DNA of 64,000 bases from Synechococcus sp. WH 8016. Lineage in GTDB: Bacteria > Cyanobacteriota > Cyanobacteriia > PCC-6307 > Cyanobiaceae. Positions 10,058-19,078 of this stretch are shown here, one piece after another. The stretch's first letter is position 1. Each line of letters starts with the position of its first letter. Both the position numbers and the translations under genes were made by a program. The stretch lies in assembly GCF_000230675.1 (NCBI RefSeq), contig NZ_AGIK01000002.1, forward strand, positions 62,001 to 126,000. The letters are read 5' to 3'. The notes under the pieces were generated by a model. It saw nothing but the letters and a program-made list of their open reading frames with translations. It ran no database searches and was not told the DNA's origin.

Positions 10058-11180
10058 TGGATGAAGATTCCAGGTCTGATGGTTTCAGGTCTGATGGTTC
10101 GATGGCCGCTTCAAGATGACGCTGACGGTTGATGGTCACGACCGTGGCAACGAGGATGGCTGTCGCCAATCCAAGCCAGAGAAAACGCATTTCCACGTTG
10201 GCCACGACCATCGCCAAGGACGCCAACCACTGCGTGAACACATAGATCAAGACAACCGTGCGTCGATGGCTAAACCCAGCACGTAGGAGGCGGTGATGGA
10301 GGTGACGGCGATCCGGATAAAAGGGGGAGTGACCATCGCTGAGACGCCCCATGATCACAGCCGACATATCGGCTAAGGGCAAGGAAAGAATCAATAACGG
10401 CAGCAACAAGCTCACCGTTGTGAGCCCTTTCGCCGGGCCAACAATGCTGACGGCGGCCAGGGTGAATCCCAAAAAATACGATCCGCCATCACCCATAAAG
10501 ATGCGCGCTGGATTGAAGTTGTGACGGAGGAAGCCAAGACAACTTCCAGCTAACGCGGCAGCAAGAAAAGCAGCCGCTGACTGATGCAGCGAAAAGCTCA
10601 CGGACACCAAGCCAACCGCTGCGATTCCAGCCACACCTGCAGCCAAGCCATCCAGACCATCCAGCCAGTTGATCGCATTGGTGATCCCCACCAACCAGAT
10701 CACCGTGGCGAGCAAGCTGAGCAGATCCGGAAGCAGCAAGGCTTCGGAGCTGTTCGCTAACCAGGGAAGATCAATCGCTCCAATACGGACTCCCTGGGAC
10801 CAAACAACCACCGAAACAGCAATCTGACCCGCCAAGCGCGGCCAAGGAGACAGGGCAAACAGATCGTCCGCAAGACCGATCACAAAAAAGCAGAGAGACC
10901 CCGCAAGCGTGGTCCAAATGAGCTGGTCACGGGCCGGAGCCAACATGCCAAAACCGCCCATCCACCAAGTCACCCCCAGGGACAAACAAAAACCCAGCAC
11001 CAAGGCGATGCCCCCCAATCGGACCATGGGGGTGGTGTGCTGTTTGCGGGGATCGGGCTGATCTGTGAGACCCAATTTCAACCCCAGCTGCCGCACGAGG
11101 GGGACGAGCAACGTCGTAATGACGGCCGCCACCACCAGGCTCGCCGAAGCGACTGCGAGAGGAGTGCTCGCAAACGTCAC
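10041..11180 (-). CDS. WecA/TagO-like polyprenyl-phosphate phosphoglycosyl transferase
   Basis: This 379-residue polytopic protein has about ten to eleven transmembrane helices. It carries the MraY/WecA family signatures: [13 protein letters not shown] near residue 36, the [15 protein letters not shown] segment with catalytic-type acidic residues near 165-179, [12 protein letters not shown] near 228, and the basic [13 protein letters not shown] loop near 290. Such enzymes transfer a sugar phosphate from a UDP-sugar to undecaprenyl phosphate, starting O-antigen or other envelope polymers. The short DGxxHLHHRL loop and lack of MraY-specific residues favour WecA/TagO over MraY. The start is GTG at 11180. 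A WecG/TagA-type transferase, a possible pathway partner, lies at 26471-27256. Confidence 0.85.
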   Translation of the reverse strand: MTFASTPLAVASASLVVAAVITTLLVPLVRQLGLKLGLTDQPDPRKQHTTPMVRLGGIALVLGFCLSLGVTWWMGGFGMLAPARDQLIWTTLAGSLCFFVIGLADDLFALSPWPRLAGQIAVSVVVWSQGVRIGAIDLPWLANSSEALLLPDLLSLLATVIWLVGITNAINWLDGLDGLAAGVAGIAAVGLVSVSFSLHQSAAAFLAAALAGSCLGFLRHNFNPARIFMGDGGSYFLGFTLAAVSIVGPAKGLTTVSLLLPLLILSLPLADMSAVIMGRLSDGHSPFYPDRRHLHHRLLRAGFSHRRTVVLIYVFTQWLASLAMVVANVEMRFLWLGLATAILVATVVTINRQRHLEAAIEPSDLKPSDLESSSNDRHR

Positions 11181-11269
11181 AAAAAGCTCCGGCGGAACGA
11201 CACCAAAAAGAATCTTTTAAGGGCAAATATTAGGCAGAAATGGGCCGAGGGACACGGCGCCTCAGGCAG

Positions 11270-12559
11270 TTATGCAAGAGCCGGTTCCAGAGCAGGGGCG
11301 TAGAGCGGAAACCGTTTGCAGAGGTCACTGACTCGCTCCAAACAACGCGCCTGAATGGCGTCATCCTCAGGGTTCTGAAGCCGATCAGCGATCACATCAG
11401 CAACCTCGTGGAAGGCCTTCTCGTCGAAGCCGCGGGTGGTGAGGGCCGCCGTTCCCAAACGCAAACCACTCGTCACGAAGGGCGACTCAGGATCAAAGGG
11501 AACGGTGTTTTTGTTGGCCGTGATGTGCACATCACTCACCAAAAGATCAGCCACCTTGCCGGTCATCCCGATGCTGCGCAGATCCAAAAGCACCACATGG
11601 TTATCAGTACCACCACTCACCACATCGATCGATCGCTCCTGAAGACGGGCCGCGAGGGCCTGAGCATTGGCCACAACCTGTTGGCTGTAAGCCTTGAAAT
11701 CGGGCTGTAAGGCTTCGCCGAAGGCCACGGCCTTGGCCGCAATCACGTGTTCCAGCGGACCACCTTGCGACCCTGGGAACACCGCCTTGTCGAATCGGCG
11801 CGCGAATTCAGCATCGCGGCAAAGGATCAAACCACCACGGGGGCCGCGCAGCGTTTTGTGCGTGGTGGTGGTCACCACATCACAATGAGGGACCGGGCTG
11901 GCATGCACCCCAGCAGCCACGAGGCCGGCGATATGGGCCATGTCTGCCAACAGGTACGCACCCACTTCATCCGCAATCGAGCGGAACGCAGCAAAATCAA
12001 TGGCGCGCGGGTAGGCCGAATAGCCACAAATAATCAATTTGGGCTTGTGCTCGAGAGCCAGCTGGCGAATGGCCTCCATATCGAGGCGCTGCGTCTCTTT
12101 ATCAACGCCGTACTGCACCACGTTGAACCACTTGCCGCTCACATTGACCGGAGAGCCATGGGTGAGGTGCCCACCATGGCTGAGATCCATCCCAAGGATC
12201 GTGTCACCGGGCTGAAGCAAGGCAAGAAACACCGCGAAGTTCGCCTGAGCGCCACTGTGGGGCTGAACATTCGCCCAAGCTGCGTCGAAGAGGTCCTTCG
12301 CCCTTGAAATGGCCAATTCTTCGATGGCATCCACGTGCTCGCAACCGCCGTAATAACGCTTGTGAGGTAGCCCCTCCGCGTATTTATTCGTCAGAACCGA
12401 GCCCTGAGCTTCCATCACCGCCTTGGAGGTGAAGTTCTCCGATGCGATCAACTCAAGATGCGTCTCTTGACGCATCCGCTCCTGATCGATCAAACCAGCA
12501 ATGGCAGGGTCTGCAGCCTTCAGAGATGCATTAATCGAGGCTGCGGAGCGATCTGTCAT
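11270..12559 (-). CDS. glyA: Serine hydroxymethyltransferase (GlyA)
   Basis: GlyA interconverts serine and glycine with tetrahydrofolate as one-carbon acceptor. The 429-residue protein has the PLP-lysine motif [16 protein letters not shown] (Lys235), the N-terminal [12 protein letters not shown] and [16 protein letters not shown] motifs, and [12 protein letters not shown] (Asp206 and His209, near the cofactor). Length matches bacterial SHMT. The ATG at 12559 is preceded by about 60 bp and then the tRNA-Arg terminator, so it probably has its own promoter between 12560 and 12620. The WecA-like gene is 89 bp downstream on the same strand. Confidence 0.98.
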   Translation of the reverse strand: MTDRSAASINASLKAADPAIAGLIDQERMRQETHLELIASENFTSKAVMEAQGSVLTNKYAEGLPHKRYYGGCEHVDAIEELAISRAKDLFDAAWANVQPHSGAQANFAVFLALLQPGDTILGMDLSHGGHLTHGSPVNVSGKWFNVVQYGVDKETQRLDMEAIRQLALEHKPKLIICGYSAYPRAIDFAAFRSIADEVGAYLLADMAHIAGLVAAGVHASPVPHCDVVTTTTHKTLRGPRGGLILCRDAEFARRFDKAVFPGSQGGPLEHVIAAKAVAFGEALQPDFKAYSQQVVANAQALAARLQERSIDVVSGGTDNHVVLLDLRSIGMTGKVADLLVSDVHITANKNTVPFDPESPFVTSGLRLGTAALTTRGFDEKAFHEVADVIADRLQNPEDDAIQARCLERVSDLCKRFPLYAPALEPALA

Positions 12560-12619
12560 GCGTTTCAGAAATCAGTGCACGAATCGTAGGGAATAGGTCC
12601 CTTGCCCATACGAATCTTC

Positions 12620-12646
12620 AAAAAAAAACTGCCTTATCGGCAGTTT
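12620..12646 (-). terminator. Rho-independent terminator after tRNA-Arg
   Basis: Read on the minus strand the sequence is ACTGCC, GATA, AGGCAGT and then a run of T residues, giving a short GC-containing stem with a U-tract. It begins a few bases past the 3' end of tRNA-Arg, so it most likely ends the tRNA transcript and separates it from glyA. The stem also carries A residues on its other side, so weak action in both directions is possible. Confidence 0.75.
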
Positions 12647-12653
12647 TCAGAAG

Positions 12654-12727
12654 CGCGCCTGGAGAGATTCGAACTCCCGACCCTCTGATCCGTAGTCAGA
12701 TGCTCTAATCCGCTGAGCTACAAGCGC
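12654..12727 (-). tRNA. trnR: tRNA-Arg (anticodon ACG)
   Basis: The minus strand folds as a full cloverleaf of 74 nt. The acceptor stem GCGCTTG pairs with CAGGCGC through one G-U pair. The anticodon stem TCTGA/TCAGA encloses the loop CTACGGA, which reads ACG. The T arm contains GGGAGTTCGAATCTC. The discriminator base is G and CCA is not encoded. A34 in ACG is normally edited to inosine so that one tRNA reads CGU, CGC and CGA. A terminator follows directly. Confidence 0.97.
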
Positions 12728-12818
12728 TTGGAAGCCACCATCTGACCGTATCAAGGCACCCTTCGTCAACCAACGGACATCAACACGTCAAAATCAATGA
12801 AGTCACGAGGGTCATCCC

Positions 12819-13085
12819 ATGCCGCTCCGCTGGTACGGACCCGCCGATCCCAACAATGCCACCTACAGGCATTTCAACCGGGTGGTGAATTTCTGCCTCC
12901 ACGCCGGGGGATTTGCCGCTGTCAGCAGCGGCCTTTGGTTTGTGCAAGAGATGCGTCACCCCTGGAGCCATCTCGACCTATGGACTGAAGCTTGGCTTGG
13001 GGTCTTGATTGTTCACCTGCTGGTGGTGATCCGTTTGCGCCCAGGCAAAGATGCAGACACCGATACAGACACAAACGAAAGATGA
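12819..13085 (+). CDS. Small membrane protein of unknown function
   Basis: This 88-residue protein starts MPLRWYGPADPNNATY. It has two hydrophobic segments, about residues 24-42 (FCLHAGGFAAVSSGLWFV) and 56-72 (AWLGVLIVHLLVVIRL), then a charged tail with TDTDTN repeats. I do not recognise a named family, but short two-helix proteins like this are common in marine cyanobacteria. Its stop codon overlaps the ATG of the next gene (ATGA at 13082-13085), so the two are translationally coupled. The region upstream to tRNA-Arg (about 90 bp) must hold its promoter. Confidence 0.7.
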   Translation: MPLRWYGPADPNNATYRHFNRVVNFCLHAGGFAAVSSGLWFVQEMRHPWSHLDLWTEAWLGVLIVHLLVVIRLRPGKDADTDTDTNER

Positions 13086-13372
13086 CTCTGGACTCAGCTG
13101 ATCTACGGGCCCTCACCTCAACACTGGCGGACCGTCTTTACATCCAAGTGGCTGGATGGCACTTGTATTTGGGAGATGCCGGCTTAGCCGAAGCCCTTGC
13201 GATTGAATGCAGTGCGCTGCTCGACCAAGGCGCCGTGGTGGCAGCACGACAAGCCCTCGAGGCGGTTCAAGTGCCGATTGGGGGAGGAAGTGCGCGATTG
13301 CCGATGGCGCGTCTGTTGCCGTCCTCTCAACTTTCAGACCTCGAAGAGATTCTCGAAGGACACTGCCGATAA
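13082..13372 (+). CDS. DUF3181-type small cyanobacterial protein
   Basis: I take the start at the ATG at 13082 inside a longer open frame, because it overlaps the previous stop as ATGA and gives a 96-residue product with a normal N-terminus (MTLDSADLRALTSTLADRL). The sequence ADRLYIQVAGWHLYLGDAGLAEALA and the acidic end SDLEEILEGHCR resemble the DUF3181 family found almost only in cyanobacteria. It appears soluble and helical. Function is unknown. It sits in a three-gene set with the membrane protein before it and the small protein after it; family assignment is from memory. Confidence 0.72.
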   Translation: MTLDSADLRALTSTLADRLYIQVAGWHLYLGDAGLAEALAIECSALLDQGAVVAARQALEAVQVPIGGGSARLPMARLLPSSQLSDLEEILEGHCR

Positions 13373-13382
13373 GGTTGAACCG

Positions 13383-13661
13383 TTGTTGGACTCTGCCGTG
13401 CTGATCATCGAGGTCACCAATGCCCGCGATGTGGTCCGGCAACGGATCGGCCGCCTCGGCGAACGGTTAATCGGGAAGGTTGTTGATCCCGAAGCCCAGG
13501 TTGAAAAAGCGCTCATTCAAGAGATGGAAACCGCTTTCCGAGACTTCGGCATTGAAGCGCGCATCCTGTCTGTGCAAGGACCGCAGCTGGTCGGTCGACA
13601 ACACCTCGAATTACCGATCCAGGTGCGTGAAGACCGAGACGTCCGCCTCAGCGACGAATGA
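13383..13661 (+). CDS. Small conserved-looking protein, unknown function
   Basis: The open frame extends upstream inside the previous gene, but the upstream part reads as an out-of-frame shadow, so a TTG at 13383 or 13386 (or the GTG at 13398) is the likely start. The product has about 92 residues: hydrophobic strand SAVLIIEVTN, then a helical stretch with DPEAQVEKALIQEMETAF, then strands in GIEARILSVQGPQLV. The alternation suggests a compact alpha/beta fold. I do not recognise the family. It follows the DUF3181-type gene by 10 bp and its last 14 bp overlap the end of murJ on the other strand. Confidence 0.6.
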   Translation: MLDSAVLIIEVTNARDVVRQRIGRLGERLIGKVVDPEAQVEKALIQEMETAFRDFGIEARILSVQGPQLVGRQHLELPIQVREDRDVRLSDE

Positions 13662-15255
13662 AGCGACGCGTCAGACCTTGGCTGATCTCGCGAACCTCTT
13701 GAACAGCAAAGGCTTGCCCTAACGCCACAAACACCAAACCCCCTAGCGATCCCGACAGGCCTACCTGCAAGAGTCGGCCCACTAGATCAACGGGCCAACG
13801 CACCCCTTGGCTCAATCCCCAGGCCACGATCCCAGCTCCAGCGGCTGCAACCGTGAGGCGCAAACCATCCAAGCCCCACTGTTTTAAAGGCAAGACTTTC
13901 AAGCGCTGCTGCAGAGCTAACAACAGCGCAACGCAGGTCAGCACATTGATCAAGACGGTGGCCAGCACCAGACCTGCTGCTCCGAAATTGAAGGGAAGTT
14001 GCGGTCCCCAAGGCGTTGGCCCACCCACCAGGGCCCAGTCGAACACCACATTCAGGCCAATACCGATGACCGAAAGGCGAAAGGGTGTGGTGCCGTCGCC
14101 CAGGGCATAGAACACGCGCACCAACACATCTCGGCCGAGATAGGCCGGCATGCCAAGTCCATAGGCCATCAACAAGCCCGTAACAAGCTCCACCGCACCT
14201 TGATTAAACGCACCCCGCTCGTACACCAGAGCCACAATTGGGGTTGCGAGGGCCAAAAACAAGGCACCAAGGGGAAGCATTGATGCCGTCGACAACATCA
14301 AACCCTGGCGGATTCGAGTGATCAGCTCTGGGCGATCTTGTGGAGCCGTCAACCGGGAAAAGGTGGGCAACAGTGGCACCAACAACGCGTTGGAAATCAA
14401 CCCCAGCGGGGTCTGGACCAACAAATTGGCGTAACCAAGCCCTGCCGCCGCTCCAAGCAACCCCGAAGCAAAAAACAGATCGGTAAACACATTGATCTGC
14501 AGCATTCCCGACGACAGGGTGGCAGGGCCCATCACCTGCCAAACCTCCTGAACACCGGGATGGCGCCAATCCCAGGCGAGACGCAATTGAACCAAGCCCT
14601 GCTTCATGAGGGCAGGCAGCTGCAGAAGCCATTGCAGAACCGCCCCCACCAGGGTGGATAAAGCCAACACCACCCCTCCCCACAGGGCGAGAGCGGGCGT
14701 TGAGATCGCAGATCCCGCCTGCCACCAGAGCAAACCGATGCCCAGGATGAGAGCAAGGCTGGACATCAACGGCGAAATCGCTGGGATCCAGAACTCATCA
14801 GCAGCATTTAGCGATCCAAAGCCAAGGCCGATCAGGCCGGCCAACAGAGCCATCGGCGCCATCACTTGCAGTTGCACCACGGCGATGCGGTGCAACTCCG
14901 AACTCAGACCAGGGCCAACAAGCGTGATTAGGGGATCAGCCGCCACGACCAACACAAGGGTTACCCCAAGCAGCAGCGTGCTGACCATCGTGTTCAACGT
15001 GGCCAAAATGTGCGCTCCCTCCTCCCGGGGACGGCGACTGAGCACGCTCACCATCGCGCTATGGAAGGGCCCGTTAATCCCGCCCAAAAGGATTAATAGG
15101 AAGCCAGGGAGGACGTAGGCGTAGTTGTAAGCGTCGTAGGCAGCACCCACCCCAAAGGCGGCTGCAATCACCAACTGACGCACCAAGCCACCAACCTTGC
15201 TCAACAACGTGCCGTAGGTGACGACCAGGGCAATGCGCTTCAGAGATCTCGCCAT
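13648..15255 (-). CDS. murJ: Lipid II flippase MurJ (MviN family)
   Basis: MurJ moves undecaprenyl-linked peptidoglycan precursor across the inner membrane. The protein has about 535 residues and the fourteen hydrophobic segments expected for the MOP superfamily. Family features are the N-terminal SKVGGLVRQLVIAAAFGVGAAYDAYNYAYVLP (quoted as positions about 17-45; key residues are the Arg of GLVRQ and the Asp of YDAY) and the later ALGDGTTPFRLS. I use the ATG at 15255 (MARSLKRIAL); a start five codons upstream is possible. It is divergent from sfsA and convergent with the small gene at 13383. Confidence 0.94.
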   Translation of the reverse strand: MARSLKRIALVVTYGTLLSKVGGLVRQLVIAAAFGVGAAYDAYNYAYVLPGFLLILLGGINGPFHSAMVSVLSRRPREEGAHILATLNTMVSTLLLGVTLVLVVAADPLITLVGPGLSSELHRIAVVQLQVMAPMALLAGLIGLGFGSLNAADEFWIPAISPLMSSLALILGIGLLWWQAGSAISTPALALWGGVVLALSTLVGAVLQWLLQLPALMKQGLVQLRLAWDWRHPGVQEVWQVMGPATLSSGMLQINVFTDLFFASGLLGAAAGLGYANLLVQTPLGLISNALLVPLLPTFSRLTAPQDRPELITRIRQGLMLSTASMLPLGALFLALATPIVALVYERGAFNQGAVELVTGLLMAYGLGMPAYLGRDVLVRVFYALGDGTTPFRLSVIGIGLNVVFDWALVGGPTPWGPQLPFNFGAAGLVLATVLINVLTCVALLLALQQRLKVLPLKQWGLDGLRLTVAAAGAGIVAWGLSQGVRWPVDLVGRLLQVGLSGSLGGLVFVALGQAFAVQEVREISQGLTRRFIRR

Positions 15256-15335
15256 TCGTCGTCTTTTCACAGCGCTTCCGAGCCAGCATTCTCAACCCCG
15301 TGCCAGGCCACCATGGGCGGATTCAGCCAGCAGCC

Positions 15336-16088
15336 ATGACCGGCACGTCGATTCTTCAGTTTCCTGCCCTCAGCGAAGGCGTGCTCCTGAAGCGCTACAA
15401 ACGCTTTCTGGCTGATGTGGAGCTCAACGATGGACAGGTCGTCACCGTCCACTGCGCCAACACTGGTCCCATGAAAGGCGTGCTCCATCCCGGTGGAAGG
15501 GTCCGGGTCCGTCATGCCCCTTCCCCGAAGCGCAAGTTGGCTTGGACCTGGGAGCAGGCCGAGGTCCCAAGCAGCGACGGAACGCTGTGTTGGGCTGGCA
15601 TCAATACGGCTTTGCCGAACAAACTGATTCGGGCCCTGATCGAAGCCGGAGAACTCAAAAACCAACTCGGCCCGATCAAGACCATCCGCGCCGAGGTTCC
15701 CTACGGCCTCAATCGCAGAAGTCGCATTGACCTATTGCTCACTCCAGACGACAGCGCAGACGATCAACGCCCCATTTATGTCGAAGTCAAAAACACCACC
15801 TGGAGCCGCGGCGACGTTGCGCTCTTCCCCGACACGGTGACGGAACGGGGCCAAAAACACCTGGAGGAACTCACGGCACTCATTCCTGAGGCAAGAGGGG
15901 TCTTGATTCCCTGCCTAAGCCGGCCGGATGTCACTGCTTTTGCCCCCGGGGACAGCGCCGATCCCCGCTACGGAGATCTGTTCAGGCTCGCTATGGCAGC
16001 AGGAGTGGAAGTGCTGCCTTGCCGCTTCAGTTTTGACGAAGATCGGATTAATTGGGAAGGACTCCAGCCGGTTCATAATTGTCAGTAA
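15336..16088 (+). CDS. sfsA: SfsA family protein (probable DNA-binding / nuclease-like sugar-fermentation stimulation protein)
   Basis: The protein has 250 residues from the ATG at 15336 (MTGTSILQFPALSEG); an upstream GTG at 15300 would add twelve poorly conserved residues. The family signatures are clear: VLLKRYKRFLADVEL, HCANTGPMKGVL, SRIDLLL, and VEVKNTTW followed by ALFPDTVTERGQKHLEEL. The E-V-K arrangement is like that of PD-(D/E)xK nucleases. SfsA was described as a non-specific DNA-binding protein affecting sugar metabolism in E. coli, and its real role is unsettled. It is divergent from murJ and upstream of the ammonium transporter, separated from it by about 130 bp. Confidence 0.93.
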   Translation: MTGTSILQFPALSEGVLLKRYKRFLADVELNDGQVVTVHCANTGPMKGVLHPGGRVRVRHAPSPKRKLAWTWEQAEVPSSDGTLCWAGINTALPNKLIRALIEAGELKNQLGPIKTIRAEVPYGLNRRSRIDLLLTPDDSADDQRPIYVEVKNTTWSRGDVALFPDTVTERGQKHLEELTALIPEARGVLIPCLSRPDVTAFAPGDSADPRYGDLFRLAMAAGVEVLPCRFSFDEDRINWEGLQPVHNCQ

Positions 16089-16120
16089 AAGTACTTAAAA
16101 CGTCGCGAAACCCAGATTTG

Positions 16121-16134
16121 GTATCAATAGCCAC
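16121..16134 (+). promoter_or_regulatory. Possible NtcA-like site upstream of the ammonium transporter
   Basis: The sequence GTA, eight bases, CAC at 16121-16134 differs in one base from the NtcA consensus GTA-N8-TAC. Cyanobacterial amt genes are usually activated by NtcA under nitrogen limitation, so a site is expected in this 130-bp gap, but I could not find a convincing -10 box at the usual distance. Treat as a candidate only. Confidence 0.3.
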
Positions 16135-16220
16135 TTGAGAAGTGTTCGCTAGCGAGCAGTTTTGGAAGGTGAAATTGGACAATCCCGTCCAGCTCATTCC
16201 ATGCAGTGACGCTTTTTTCT

Positions 16221-17693
16221 ATGACAACTGCTTACGAGTCGCCCAATTGGCGACGCAAATCTCGCCTTCAGGAGGCGAGTCTCGTGGAGGGCCCAATGCT
16301 TCTCCTTCAAAGCATTCGTGGGTTTAAAACCAATCGCTCACTCTTGTGGCTTGGCTGCGTGCCGCTGGCCCTTTTCGGGCTTGGGCTATTCAACCTGTCG
16401 GCTCATGCCGCAGAGATGCCAGAACTCAGCGCCGCCTTTTTAGCCAACAACCTTTGGTTACTGGTAGCAACGATTCTGGTGATCTTCATGAACGCCGGCT
16501 TCGCCATGGTGGAAGCCGGAATGTGTCGCCAAAAAAATGCAGTCAATATTCTCGCTAAGAACCTGTTTGTCTTTGCGCTTGCAGTAACCGCCTATTGGTT
16601 TGTCGGTTATTCCTTGATGTACGGCGATCCCATAGCCGCTGGCTGGCTCTACTTCAACGGGCTGTTTTTTGATCCGGCTGTTACGCCAGAACTGATCTCA
16701 GAAGCTGGCCTTGTTCCAAGTGTCGACTTCTTGTTTCAGGCGGCTTTCGCTGGAACTGCAGCAACAATCGTGTCTGGCCTCGTGGCAGAACGCGTGAAAT
16801 TTGGCGAATTTGTGGTGTTTGCCCTGGTACTCACCGCATTTATCTACCCCGTTGCAGGGAGTTGGGAATGGAATGGCGGATGGCTGAATTCCGTTGGAGA
16901 CAAAGAATTTATTGATTTTGCTGGATCATCCATTGTTCACTCCGTAGGAGCCTGGGCTGGTCTTGTTGGAGCCATGCTTCTTGGCCCACGCATTGGCAAA
17001 TTCGTGGATGGCAAGCCTCAAGCCATCCCTGGCCACAACATGGCGATCGCCACTCTTGGGGCCCTGATTCTTTGGATTGGTTGGTATGGATTCAACCCCG
17101 GATCCCAGCTCGCTATGGATCAGTGGGTTCCTTATGTCGCAGTAACGACAACCTTGGCTGCAGCTGGTGGAGCCATCGGTGCCACCGTGATCTCAACCAT
17201 TACATCAGGGAAACCTGATTTGACCATGATCATCAACGGCATCCTTGCCGGCCTGGTCAGCATCACGGCAGGTTGCGGCAACCTGACGTTTGTGGGCTCA
17301 TGGGTTGCTGGTCTGATCGGCGGAATCATTGTCGTCTTCGCTGTTTCAGCTTTGGATTCATCAGGCATTGATGATCCAGTCGGAGCCTTCTCCGTCCATG
17401 GCGTCTGTGGCGTCTGGGGAACCTTGGTGGTTGGTCTTTGGGGTTTTGACATCCAAGGCGATGGCTCACCTCTGGGCCTGCTGGTCGGAGGTGGTATCAG
17501 CCAGCTCGGAATCCAAGCTCTGGGCTGCGCTGCTTACGCCATCTGGACGATCGTGACCTGCTGGATTGCATGGTCTGTGATCGGTGGGTTGTTCGGAGGC
17601 ATCCGCGTCACCGAAAAAGAAGAAATTGAAGGTCTTGATATTGGTGAGCACGGTATGGAGGCCTATCCAGACTTCGTCTCATCTGGCAGCTGA
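16221..17693 (+). CDS. amt: Ammonium transporter (Amt family)
   Basis: This transporter of about 490 residues brings ammonium into the cell. It has a signal-peptide-like segment (LWLGCVPLALFGLGLFNLSAHAAE) followed by eleven predicted helices. Family residues visible are NAGFAMVEAGMCRQKNAVNIL, the DFAGSSIVHSVGAW motif carrying the first conserved pore His, and SVHGVCGVWGTL with the second. I choose ATG 16221 (MTTAYESPNWRRKS), which leaves about 25 polar residues before the signal-like helix. An ATG at 16296 (MLLLQSIRGF) with GGAGG a few bases upstream is the alternative. A strong terminator follows, so it is probably monocistronic. Confidence 0.95.
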   Translation: MTTAYESPNWRRKSRLQEASLVEGPMLLLQSIRGFKTNRSLLWLGCVPLALFGLGLFNLSAHAAEMPELSAAFLANNLWLLVATILVIFMNAGFAMVEAGMCRQKNAVNILAKNLFVFALAVTAYWFVGYSLMYGDPIAAGWLYFNGLFFDPAVTPELISEAGLVPSVDFLFQAAFAGTAATIVSGLVAERVKFGEFVVFALVLTAFIYPVAGSWEWNGGWLNSVGDKEFIDFAGSSIVHSVGAWAGLVGAMLLGPRIGKFVDGKPQAIPGHNMAIATLGALILWIGWYGFNPGSQLAMDQWVPYVAVTTTLAAAGGAIGATVISTITSGKPDLTMIINGILAGLVSITAGCGNLTFVGSWVAGLIGGIIVVFAVSALDSSGIDDPVGAFSVHGVCGVWGTLVVGLWGFDIQGDGSPLGLLVGGGISQLGIQALGCAAYAIWTIVTCWIAWSVIGGLFGGIRVTEKEEIEGLDIGEHGMEAYPDFVSSGS

Positions 17694-17726
17694 TCCATTT
17701 TTTGCACATTTTTGAAGTGCTTTCCA

Positions 17727-17755
17727 CCCTGTCCCTCCATGGGACAGGGTTTTTT
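17727..17755 (+). terminator. Rho-independent terminator after amt
   Basis: CCCTGTCCC and GGGACAGGG form a perfect 9-bp stem around the loop TCCAT and are followed at once by a run of six T. It lies about 35 bp after the amt stop codon and before ispH, so it ends the amt transcript. Confidence 0.93.
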
Positions 17756-17821
17756 ATTGGCATCCGCGATCAGTCGCTAGTGGCAGACAGCCCATAGAGT
17801 CGAATCACTGTGGTTACAGAT

Positions 17822-19018
17822 ATGGATACTCACGCCTTCAAACGCTCCCTGCATCACTCCGATCGCTACAACCGGCGAGGCTTCGGTCGAGCCGAAGAGG
17901 TGGCAGGCAGTTTGGAGCAGGCTTACCAGAGCAGCCTGATCGGGTCCATTCGAGACAACGGGTATCGCTTAACCCATGGCCGTCTCCAGGTCCGCCTTGC
18001 CGAAGCGTTTGGATTCTGCTGGGGCGTGGAGAGGGCTGTCGCCATGGCTTACGAGACGCGACGTCACTACCCACAAGAACGGATCTGGATCACCAACGAA
18101 ATCATCCATAACCCATCGGTGAATGACCACCTGCGAGAAATGGACGTGTTGTTCATCTCCGTTGAGGGTGGAGTTAAGGATTTTTCTGGCGTGGCCTCGG
18201 GCGATGTGGTGATCCTTCCGGCTTTTGGTGCAACCGTTCAGGAGATGCAACTTCTCAATGAGCGTGGTTGCCACATTGTTGACACCACCTGTCCATGGGT
18301 TTCAAAGGTGTGGACAACGGTGGAGAAGCACAAGAAGCAATCCTTCACCTCGATCATTCACGGCAAGGTGAAACACGAAGAGACGCTGGCAACGAGTTCC
18401 TTTGCCGGTACGTATCTCGTTGTTCTCGATCTCGAGGAAGCCCGGCTTGTCGCTGAATACATTCTCGGGAATGGCGATCGCGAAGCGTTTATGAAACGGT
18501 TTTCAAACGCTTCTTCGCCAGGGTTTGACCCCGATCGTGATCTTGAACGCTTGGGTGTGGCCAACCAAACCACCATGCTCAAAAGTGAGACCGAAGAAAT
18601 TGGCCGCTTGTTTGAGCGCACCATGCTCAGCAAGTACGGGCCCACAGAACTCAATGAGCATTTTTTAGCGTTCAACACCATCTGCGACGCCACCCAGGAG
18701 CGGCAAGATGCCATGTTCTCGCTCGTTGATGAAACCGTGGATCTCATGGTGGTGATTGGGGGCTACAACTCCTCCAACACGACCCACCTGCAAGAAATTG
18801 CCGTTAGCCGAGGGATCCGTTCCTTCCACATCGATACTCCAGAGCGCATTCACTCCGACAACTCGATTGAACACAAGCCCCTTGGCGAAGAACTCACCCT
18901 TGAAGAGCTGTTCCTGCCCGAGGGGCCCGTCACCGTCGGAATTACCTCCGGAGCCTCCACGCCAGATCGGGTCGTGGAGCATGTCATTCAGAGACTGATC
19001 GCCCTGAGCGAAAACTGA
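17822..19018 (+). CDS. ispH: 4-hydroxy-3-methylbut-2-enyl diphosphate reductase (IspH/LytB)
   Basis: IspH catalyses the last step of the MEP isoprenoid pathway, making IPP and DMAPP with a [4Fe-4S] cluster. The three cluster cysteines are in [23 protein letters not shown] and [12 protein letters not shown]. The [11 protein letters not shown] and [11 protein letters not shown] motifs are also present. With 398 residues and an N-terminal extension of about 60 it is the long cyanobacterial/plastid type, which receives electrons from ferredoxin. I use the ATG at 17822; a GTG four codons upstream is possible. It lies after the amt terminator and so has its own promoter in the 65-bp gap. Confidence 0.97.
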   Translation: MDTHAFKRSLHHSDRYNRRGFGRAEEVAGSLEQAYQSSLIGSIRDNGYRLTHGRLQVRLAEAFGFCWGVERAVAMAYETRRHYPQERIWITNEIIHNPSVNDHLREMDVLFISVEGGVKDFSGVASGDVVILPAFGATVQEMQLLNERGCHIVDTTCPWVSKVWTTVEKHKKQSFTSIIHGKVKHEETLATSSFAGTYLVVLDLEEARLVAEYILGNGDREAFMKRFSNASSPGFDPDRDLERLGVANQTTMLKSETEEIGRLFERTMLSKYGPTELNEHFLAFNTICDATQERQDAMFSLVDETVDLMVVIGGYNSSNTTHLQEIAVSRGIRSFHIDTPERIHSDNSIEHKPLGEELTLEELFLPEGPVTVGITSGASTPDRVVEHVIQRLIALSEN

Positions 19019-19078
19019 CCCCCAGCTCCCTTTACATTGGTTCATCATGGAGACTTCTCCAACCGGGGACCTGCCTAC

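Noticed and set aside
16141-16220. Possible glutamine riboswitch (glnA or downstream-peptide type) before amt
   Set aside because: Some bases resemble the aptamer (GTTC, GGAAG), but the core consensus and pairing do not fit well enough to call it.
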